DNA from: Chryseobacterium sp. UBA6632
GTDB taxonomy: Bacteria; Bacteroidota; Bacteroidia; Flavobacteriales; Weeksellaceae
Direction: 5' to 3'
DNA: 7,533 nucleotides
NCBI GenBank assembly: GCA_002455915.1
Contig: DKLU01000488.1
Span: forward strand, 1 to 7,533
Both the position numbers and the translations under genes were made by a program. The notes beneath the pieces were generated by a model, which saw only the letters and a list, made by a program, of their open reading frames with translations, made no database searches and was not told where the DNA came from. Each line of letters starts with the position of its first letter. The first letter of the stretch is position 1. Positions 1-5,597 of the stretch are shown in pieces.

Positions 1-2450
1 CAGTTTTCAATTTCTTCTTTTTGATGTTTTCTTTTGCCGTGATCACTTGTCCATTCTTTCATTATAGTTTGTCCTAGTTCTTTGTATTTAGGCATTTGAA
101 GATTCATCAAAACATCATCCCATCCCCAAAGATTTCGAAGTTTAGCAGTAACTCCGCCTTCTGTGGTTGTAACATTATTACAAATTTTTTGCAAAATTTC
201 TCTTGCTTTCCTAGCAATATATTGTGTGTCTCTCAGCTGTCGATCTATAAAATTTTCCCACAGCTTTTTATCGGTTTCTGTTTCTTTTTTCAAACTTTTA
301 CGTTCCAAGTATTCTTTATGGGAAACCTTTAGCCTCTGCATTTTACTAAAGGAAATAATTCCTCTTTTAAACCAATCATCTATCCTCTCAGAATATACCT
401 TCAATTGCACTTCACCTTTAGAAGCTATATAATCATAGGCAGTTTGATTGGTTTTAGTTGAATTACATTTCCTATGAACCAAAACTTTATTGGTTTGAGA
501 ATCATCAAATAACAAAGACTTTGGCACAATATGATCAACGTCATACGCATCTCCTATCAATGCTTCTGTAAGATTAAAGGTTTCTCCACAATAAATGCAT
601 TGATTATTGACTTTAGCATCTTTTAGACTTTTGCTTAATGAAGGAAAAATAAATTTATATTTCTGAATGTATCGCTTGGTTGCAGGTAATCCTAATTCAG
701 CTAATCGTTTACCAATTTCTTCGTTAAGCTTCTTGTTTTTAGAATTTTGTAAATCCGAAGCATTTCTTTCATCTTTACTTTGCTTAAGCTCTCTTGCAAG
801 CTCAATTCTTATTTCAGAAGGTTTTCCATATTTTTCAAGAATAACATTAACCACATTAATCATTTGATTTAATATTTTCTCAACAATCGGCTGTCTCAAA
901 CTGTTTTTTGAAAGAAGTTCTAGCTTATCTAAAGTAACTTGTTGTTCTTTTTCCTCTTTGGTCAAAGAATTAGAATGATTGTAACCTGCTAAACTACATG
1001 CTTGAGAATAATCATATCCTTCCATCAGAAAAGGAAGAATTTTACGCATTGCCTTATTAGATTTATTTCCAAAAGCCTGTTTGTTAAAATCAATTCTAGA
1101 AAGTTTCTCTGCTATTTTCTCATCAAAACCGAACCGCTTGATAAGCGCGTTTTTACATTCATCCAAATCTTTTATAGAATAGATAGTATGCCATAATTGA
1201 TAAATTGGCTCCTTTTCTAACGAAGCATCCAATTCCAACCCCGCTCTTTCTTCTAAGATTTCTCCAGTTTTTTTATCCACCAATATCGCCGTTTTTTCTG
1301 ATGGAATAATTGAAACATTAAAATTTAAAAGCTCATTATTTCCTAAAATATTCTGAAGCGCTACATAAGTTTCGTTTCCTTTAATACCTTTAAGAATTTG
1401 TTTATTTACATAAACATCATCTTTTTTAAGATTTAATATTTCCAAAAGCTTTGTAAAACTTAAGATTTCATTCGTAAATAAATAATCTACTAATATTTCT
1501 TTTTCTTCTAGAGTTGGTATTTTTTCACCCCATTTATATTTGCTTCCTTCAGGATTTTTAATTTTTAAGGTAATCGTGTTAACAACTTCCCAAATTCTGC
1601 AAAGCTGAAACAATGGTGATGTTCTCGGCGCTACTTTTGGGCCTACAAAAACATTTTTATTTTTAGCTTTTTCTTTATCGAAAATAGTTTTCTCAAATCC
1701 TTCAAATTCACAAATACTAACTAATCCTTTTTGAGATTTTAGTTTTCGCTGAAAATATATTATTTCATTTCTCAATCGATGAACAACTTCATCCGTAAGG
1801 AAATCGTGCTTGTCTTTCTGAGCATTAATAATAGCATCAAACTCTTCTACATAAGCTTCTCTAGGATAAACCTCTTCTTTAACTCGGAAATAATATTTAT
1901 TGATATTTGCATCATTTAATCCATCATAAAAAAACTGTCCGATGGTCTGGTTTTTGTCTTTCAATTGGGCATAGCGTCCTTTAACCGCCTGAACATAATC
2001 AGTGTCTTTTTTATCAGCATTTGCCTCACTTCTAGCAGATTTATACCCTCTTTTCTGATTAAGCATATAAAAAATACGTCCCAATTGTTCAGCCGAAATA
2101 TTTTTATTTGGATTAGCAGAATCACTCCTCAATTTCCATAAATCAAGCATTGGAAGTTTTAATAATTCTTCAGATGGAAAAATATTATACCTAATAAGAA
2201 GTTTCCTTAAGTCATTTTTTTTCAACTGCTTGCGATCATACCCCTTCCTCTGAGTGCGACTAACAGTTCTGCTTTGATTTTTTGTAATTGATAATCCTCT
2301 TTGAAATTCTTGTTTATCGCTTGAGGATAAGGGAATTATTCTTGAACCCATTGCAACAATTCGTATAGGAATATTATTATCGCATACCTCAATCAACGCC
2401 CATCCGATAGAGTTCGTTCCCAAATCTAATCCTAATATATTTTTCATCAT
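1..2450 (-). CDS. cas9: Cas9, CRISPR RNA-guided endonuclease, type II-C-like; partial, C-terminus beyond left edge
   Basis: An open frame of 816 codons runs from ATG at 2450 to the left edge without a stop. Seen in the translation: RuvC-I (ILGLDLGTNSIGWA, D9 catalytic); an Arg/Lys-rich bridge helix at about residues 56-86; a long REC region; RuvC-II (IRIELARE, E550 catalytic); a CxxC pair (C618, C621); and an HNH core (DVDHIVPKS) with D639, H640, N654 and N663. HNH residues are spaced exactly as D839, H840, N854 and N863 of S. pyogenes Cas9. The last residues (SDHGKRKHQKEEIEN) are what normally sits just before the RuvC-III HHxxDA motif, so the cut falls shortly before it. Cas9 uses a crRNA:tracrRNA duplex to cut foreign DNA, HNH on the target strand and RuvC on the other. 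A second ATG follows at 2447 (MMKN), so either may start. No clear Shine-Dalgarno is visible, as is usual in Bacteroidota. Family assignment to Cas9 is secure; II-C is inferred from its resemblance to Bacteroidota proteins, since cas1/cas2 and the array are not visible. Confidence 0.97.
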   Translation of the reverse strand, partial: MMKNILGLDLGTNSIGWALIEVCDNNIPIRIVAMGSRIIPLSSSDKQEFQRGLSITKNQSRTVSRTQRKGYDRKQLKKNDLRKLLIRYNIFPSEELLKLPMLDLWKLRSDSANPNKNISAEQLGRIFYMLNQKRGYKSARSEANADKKDTDYVQAVKGRYAQLKDKNQTIGQFFYDGLNDANINKYYFRVKEEVYPREAYVEEFDAIINAQKDKHDFLTDEVVHRLRNEIIYFQRKLKSQKGLVSICEFEGFEKTIFDKEKAKNKNVFVGPKVAPRTSPLFQLCRIWEVVNTITLKIKNPEGSKYKWGEKIPTLEEKEILVDYLFTNEILSFTKLLEILNLKKDDVYVNKQILKGIKGNETYVALQNILGNNELLNFNVSIIPSEKTAILVDKKTGEILEERAGLELDASLEKEPIYQLWHTIYSIKDLDECKNALIKRFGFDEKIAEKLSRIDFNKQAFGNKSNKAMRKILPFLMEGYDYSQACSLAGYNHSNSLTKEEKEQQVTLDKLELLSKNSLRQPIVEKILNQMINVVNVILEKYGKPSEIRIELARELKQSKDERNASDLQNSKNKKLNEEIGKRLAELGLPATKRYIQKYKFIFPSLSKSLKDAKVNNQCIYCGETFNLTEALIGDAYDVDHIVPKSLLFDDSQTNKVLVHRKCNSTKTNQTAYDYIASKGEVQLKVYSERIDDWFKRGIISFSKMQRLKVSHKEYLERKSLKKETETDKKLWENFIDRQLRDTQYIARKAREILQKICNNVTTTEGGVTAKLRNLWGWDDVLMNLQMPKYKELGQTIMKEWTSDHGKRKHQKEEIEN

Positions 2451-2519
2451 GATTATCCGTTTTTTGAAATTACCCTAAAAATAGAAAGAAAAAAATAATG
2501 TAAAATACGGTTTACCTTA

Positions 2520-2549
2520 TTTCGTATAAAAAATTAATTTCTATCTTTG
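2520..2549 (+). promoter_or_regulatory. Bacteroidota-type promoter of the tracrRNA
   Basis: TATCTTTG at 2542-2549 is a perfect match to the Bacteroidota -7 consensus TAnnTTTG. TTTCG at 2520-2524, 17 nt upstream, resembles the -33 TTTG element with one change. The expected start of transcription, a few bases downstream, falls at about 2553-2556. That is exactly where the tracrRNA anti-repeat begins, which supports both calls. Confidence 0.75.
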
Positions 2550-2554
2550 AAACC

Positions 2555-2632
2555 GAAAGCAATTCACAATAAGGATTATTCCGTTGTGAAAACATTTAGC
2601 GCCTCGCCTAACTGCGGGGCATTTTTATTTTT
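2555..2632 (+). ncRNA. tracrRNA of the adjacent Cas9 system
   Basis: This RNA of about 78 nt pairs with the CRISPR repeat and is bound by Cas9. The proposed anti-repeat is GAAAGCAATTCACAA (2555-2569). Next comes AATAAGGATTATTCCGTT (2568-2585), which closely parallels the junction and nexus of the S. pyogenes tracrRNA (AATAAGGCTAGTCCGTT), with a GGA/TCC stem around loop TTAT (2573-2582). A short hairpin TGT-GAAA-ACA (2585-2594) with a GNRA loop follows, and then an intrinsic terminator (2601-2632). The gene has a strong promoter at 2520-2549 and lies 104 nt from the cas9 start, divergent to it. The anti-repeat predicts a CRISPR repeat starting GTTGTGAATTGCTTTC. The array is not in the window, so the pairing cannot be confirmed here. 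Exact 5' and 3' ends are estimates. Confidence 0.88.
2601..2632 (+). terminator. Intrinsic terminator of the tracrRNA
   Basis: GCCTCGC (2601-2607) pairs with GCGGGGC (2614-2620) as seven pairs including one T-G wobble, around loop CTAACT. The T-rich run ATTTTTATTTTT (2621-2632) follows at once. This GC-rich hairpin stands out in AT-rich surroundings and probably also forms the 3' hairpin of the mature tracrRNA. Confidence 0.85.
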
Positions 2633-2641
2633 ATAGAAAGT

Positions 2642-2670
2642 ATTTTTCATGAAAATAGTTATTACTTTAG
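2642..2670 (+). promoter_or_regulatory. Candidate tex promoter
   Basis: TACTTTAG at 2663-2670 differs from the Bacteroidota -7 consensus TAnnTTTG at one position. A T-rich tract (TTTTT, 2642-2646) lies at about -33 distance. It sits between the tracrRNA terminator and the tex ATG at 2689 and would give a leader of roughly 10-15 nt. The element is weak, and part of tex expression could also come from read-through of the tracrRNA terminator. Confidence 0.35.
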
Positions 2671-2688
2671 CACTTTTAAAAAACTTCA

Positions 2689-4812
2689 ATGAACACCATT
2701 AATTATATACACCAAACCCTCAATATATCCGAGAAAAGCATTAACGCAACGTTAGAACTATTGGCGGAAGACTGCACCATTCCTTTTATTTCCCGTTACC
2801 GAAAAGATAAAACCGGAAATCTGGATGAAACGCAGATCGAACAAATTTCTAAGCTTAATAAGCAGTTTGATGAAATTGTAAAGAGAAAAGATTCAATCTT
2901 AAAATCAATTGAAGAGCAAAATGCATTAACTCCGGAACTGAAACAGAGAATTGAAGAAAGTTTCGATATTCAGGAGATTGAAGACTTGTATTTACCTTTC
3001 AAAAAAAGAAAGAAAACCAAAGCTGATGCGGCAAAAGAAAAAGGACTGGAACCTTTGGCTAAAATGATCATGAGCCAGAAAGTTCAGGATTTGGAATTTT
3101 TAGCTTCAAAATATATAAATGATGTTGTTTCGACTGAAGATGAAGCTTTGCAGGGTGCAAGAGACATCATGGCAGAATGGATCAATGAAAATATGTATGT
3201 GAGAAAAAATCTTCGCCGATTGTTCCAAAGAAAAGCGGTTGTGACTTCAAAGGTTGTAAAAGCGAAGAAAGATGAAGAAGATGCACAGAAATTCTCACAA
3301 TATTTTGAATGGGAAGAAAATCTGAACAGAACGCCTTCTCACCGATTATTAGCGATGTTGAGAGCAGAATCTGAAGGTTTTGTAAAGACAAACATCGGAA
3401 TTGATAAAGAGGAAGCGATTGATTTTATTGAAAACGCGATTATCAAGTCAAAAAACGAAACAGCGGAACAAATTTCATTAGCCATAAAAGACAGCTATAA
3501 AAGACTATTAGAACCCGCTATTTCGAATGAAACTTTACAGGAAGCCAAAGAAAAAGCAGATAAAAAAGCCATCGAGATTTTTTCTGAAAACCTGACTCAA
3601 CTATTGCTTGCTCCGCCTTTGGGAGAAAAGAGAATTTTGGCAATTGATCCAGGCTATAAAAGCGGTTGCAAAATTGTTTGTCTGGATGAAAAAGGAGATT
3701 TACTGCACAATGAAACCATCTATCCTCACGCTCCGCAAAACGAAAGCGGAATGGCGATGAAAAAAATCCGTTCGATGGTGAATGCTTACAATATTGAAGC
3801 AATATCAATCGGAAACGGAACCGCAAGTCGTGAAACTGAGTTTTTCATTAAAAAAATTGCATTCGACAAACCATTGCAGGTTTTCGTGGTTTCGGAAGCC
3901 GGAGCTTCGGTATATTCGGCAAGTAAAATTGCAAGGGATGAATTTCCAAGTTATGATGTGACGGTTCGTGGTTCGGTTTCTATCGGTCGCAGATTGGCAG
4001 ATCCGTTGGCTGAATTGGTGAAAATTGATCCGAAATCAATTGGTGTTGGTCAATATCAACACGATGTCGATCAAACTCAGCTTAAAAATGAACTGGATTC
4101 TACGGTGATGAAGTGCGTGAATTCTGTCGGTATTAATTTAAATACCGCAAGTAAATCATTATTAAGTTATGTTTCCGGAATCGGTGAAAAGATGGCGGAA
4201 AACATTGTGAATTACCGAACTGAAAACGGCGCTTTCGAAGATAGAAAACAATTGAAAAAAGTTCCGAGATTGGGTGAAAAAGTTTTCCAACAGGCGGCTG
4301 CGTTTGTGAGAATTAATAATGCTAAAAATCCTTTGGATAATTCTGCAGTTCACCCTGAAGCCTACAAAATTGTCGAAAAAATGGCAAAAGATTTAGGGAT
4401 AAAAACTGATGAATTGATTGCCAATAAAGAGAAAATTGCATTAGTTCAACCTGAAAAATATATTACCGAAGACATCGGAATTTTAAGCATTAAAGACATT
4501 TTAAAGGAACTTGAAAAACCGGGATTAGATCCAAGAAAAGCAGCTAAAGTTTTTGAATTCGATCCTAACGTGAAAAAGATCACCGACTTAAAAGTTGGAA
4601 TAATTTTACCAGGAATTGTGAATAATATTACGGCTTTTGGATGTTTTGTAGATTTAGGAATTAAAGAAAGCGGACTTGTTCATATTTCTCAACTAAAAGA
4701 CGGTTTTGTGTCTGATGTGAATGAAGTGGTGAAATTACATCAACACGTTCAGGTGAGAGTAACGGAAATTGATGAAGCAAGAAAAAGAATTCAGTTGAGT
4801 ATGATTTTGTAA
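2689..4812 (+). CDS. tex: Tex family RNA-binding transcriptional accessory protein
   Basis: Tex is a cytoplasmic nucleic-acid-binding protein related to eukaryotic Spt6 and thought to act in transcription and RNA metabolism. The 707 residues match the family in length and domain order. There is an N-terminal helical region (ISRYRKDKTGNLDE near residues 35-48) and a lysine-rich coiled segment. A YqgF/RNase H-like domain starts at residue 315 (RILAIDPGYKSG, D320). Tandem helix-hairpin-helix motifs lie near 484-550 (VSGIGEKMAENIVNYR, then VPRLGEKV). A C-terminal S1 RNA-binding domain spans about 636-706 (GIVNNITAFGCFVDLGIKES, then GLVHISQL). The ATG at 2689 is the natural start because the conserved Tex N-terminus begins there; no clear Shine-Dalgarno is present. 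The RDD gene follows after 10 nt, suggesting cotranscription. Nothing links it functionally to the neighbouring cas9. No truncation or frameshift is seen. Confidence 0.96.
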   Translation: MNTINYIHQTLNISEKSINATLELLAEDCTIPFISRYRKDKTGNLDETQIEQISKLNKQFDEIVKRKDSILKSIEEQNALTPELKQRIEESFDIQEIEDLYLPFKKRKKTKADAAKEKGLEPLAKMIMSQKVQDLEFLASKYINDVVSTEDEALQGARDIMAEWINENMYVRKNLRRLFQRKAVVTSKVVKAKKDEEDAQKFSQYFEWEENLNRTPSHRLLAMLRAESEGFVKTNIGIDKEEAIDFIENAIIKSKNETAEQISLAIKDSYKRLLEPAISNETLQEAKEKADKKAIEIFSENLTQLLLAPPLGEKRILAIDPGYKSGCKIVCLDEKGDLLHNETIYPHAPQNESGMAMKKIRSMVNAYNIEAISIGNGTASRETEFFIKKIAFDKPLQVFVVSEAGASVYSASKIARDEFPSYDVTVRGSVSIGRRLADPLAELVKIDPKSIGVGQYQHDVDQTQLKNELDSTVMKCVNSVGINLNTASKSLLSYVSGIGEKMAENIVNYRTENGAFEDRKQLKKVPRLGEKVFQQAAAFVRINNAKNPLDNSAVHPEAYKIVEKMAKDLGIKTDELIANKEKIALVQPEKYITEDIGILSIKDILKELEKPGLDPRKAAKVFEFDPNVKKITDLKVGIILPGIVNNITAFGCFVDLGIKESGLVHISQLKDGFVSDVNEVVKLHQHVQVRVTEIDEARKRIQLSMIL

Positions 4813-4822
4813 AAAAATTATC

Positions 4823-5401
4823 TTGAAAATATCAGAAATTAAAGAAAGAAAAGTCATTCACAGACCGACTCTCGATTTTGATGAGTACGGAAAGAGGATT
4901 TATCATTCTTATGAATATCACCTGCCTTATAATCCAGGGTTCAAAGACAGCGAAACTCAAAGATTATTTGCAAAATGGATCGATATGGCGGTATTTTCTT
5001 TAATTTTTTATTATCTATTTAATCAGACTCTTATTTTCAGTATTTTATTTTCGATTCCGTGTGTTATCATCTTTGGAGCGATTACTGAATGCTATTTTGG
5101 AACTACTCTAGGCAAGAAAATATTCAGAATGAAAGTGATTGACGATGAAGGAAGTTATCCTAACTTTTCGAAATCATTAAAAAGAAATTTCTTATGTCTC
5201 GCTAATTTGTTTCCTGTCTTTTCAGAATATAAATACAAGAATGCAGCACATGGAACGCGAACAGGAATTCGTATGAATTTCAGTATGCACCTTAACAATA
5301 AAATCTGCACAACTTATATTGTAAAAGAAAGTAAACTAAATGAAATCAGGAACTTACTTGATGTAGAACCCACTAAAAATAATGTGCGACTTATTGATTA
5401 A
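4823..5401 (+). CDS. RDD-family small membrane protein
   Basis: This 192-residue protein has the RDD-domain layout. R47 and D54 (RLFAKWID) stand before a first membrane helix of about residues 54-67. A second helix spans about 69-89, and then comes the typical cytoplasmic motif GTTLGKKIFRMKVIDDEG (93-110). A weaker third hydrophobic stretch lies at 122-135. The function of RDD proteins is largely unknown; some are proposed to be transporters or membrane assembly factors, so no specific role is claimed. The start is TTG at 4823: no in-frame ATG precedes the first membrane helix, an in-frame TGA lies at 4802-4804, and the N-terminus MKISEIKERK looks conserved and soluble. The gene begins 10 nt after the tex stop, consistent with one operon and possible translational coupling. 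Its stop codon lies inside a terminator-like hairpin at 5381-5411. Confidence 0.85.
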   Translation: MKISEIKERKVIHRPTLDFDEYGKRIYHSYEYHLPYNPGFKDSETQRLFAKWIDMAVFSLIFYYLFNQTLIFSILFSIPCVIIFGAITECYFGTTLGKKIFRMKVIDDEGSYPNFSKSLKRNFLCLANLFPVFSEYKYKNAAHGTRTGIRMNFSMHLNNKICTTYIVKESKLNEIRNLLDVEPTKNNVRLID

Positions 5402-5411
5402 GCCGCACATT
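5381..5411. terminator. Bidirectional terminator candidate overlapping the RDD gene stop codon
   Basis: AATGTGCG (5381-5388) and CGCACATT (5404-5411) are perfect complements. After one A-C mismatch the stem continues with CTTA/TAAG around loop TTGAT. The RDD stop codon (5399-5401) lies inside the hairpin. On the minus strand the stem is followed by ATTTTTAG, a good U-run for transcripts coming leftward from the peptidase gene. On the plus strand only a weak T-rich stretch follows. Confidence 0.65.
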
Positions 5412-5423
5412 TAATTTCTATGA

Positions 5424-5474
5424 CAATCTTTGTATCTCATTTCAAGATTGCTTCTTCACTTTGTTCATCGCAAT
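5424..5474. repeat. Small inverted-repeat segment, probably a dispersed repeat fragment
   Basis: CAATCTT (5424-5430) is complementary to AAGATTG (5444-5450). An overlapping pair, ATTGC (5447-5451) and GCAAT (5470-5474), gives a second alternative hairpin. The wording around GATTGCTTC and CGCAATGACGG resembles short dispersed repeats common in intergenic regions of several bacteria. No coding potential is seen. Copy number cannot be judged from one window. Confidence 0.45.
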
Positions 5475-5490
5475 GACGGCAGGCTACTCC

Positions 5491-5585
5491 CCTAGCCCCG
5501 ATTGAAACGACATCCTTTTTGGTTGCGGGTGGAGCGAAGCGGAGCCCGTACCAAAAAGATATAGTGGAAAGCGGGATTAAGCTCC
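5491..5585. repeat. Flavobacterial REP-like palindromic intergenic element
   Basis: The element runs from CTAGCCCCGATTGAAACG to AGTGGAAAGCGGGATTAAGC and looks like a recurrent intergenic palindrome of Chryseobacterium and Flavobacterium genomes (recognition, not a search). The core stem pairs CTTTTTGGT (5515-5523) with ACCAAAAAG (5550-5558). An inner stem pairs CGGG (5526-5529) with CCCG (5545-5548). Outer arms pair CCCG (5497-5500) with CGGG (5572-5575) and AGC (5494-5496) with GCT (5581-5583). The apical loop GGAGCGAAGCGG is GC-rich. It lies between the ends of two convergent genes, 13 nt beyond the peptidase stop codon, where it may help end transcription or protect mRNA 3' ends. Confidence 0.7.
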
Positions 5586-5597
5586 TAAAAATTATAT

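Noticed and set aside
96..1196. Four plus-strand open frames (96-332, 163-432, 667-867, 1002-1196)
   Set aside because: All are antisense to the uninterrupted cas9 frame, have low-complexity translations rich in Ser, Phe and Leu, and show no domain.
1..2450. IscB or another HNH/RuvC nuclease instead of Cas9
   Set aside because: The large REC region between the bridge helix and RuvC-II (over 400 residues) and the adjacent tracrRNA fit Cas9; IscB proteins are much shorter.
2555..2590. Possible CRISPR repeat copies near cas9 (GTTGTGAA at 2583 and the complement of GAAAGCAATTCACAA)
   Set aside because: There is no spacer-repeat periodicity. The sequence is explained better as the tracrRNA anti-repeat and tail, so no array is called.
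3182..4353. Three minus-strand open frames inside tex (3182-3391, 3518-3826, 4162-4353)
   Set aside because: They are shadows of a well-conserved coding frame on the other strand, with no motif or start signal.
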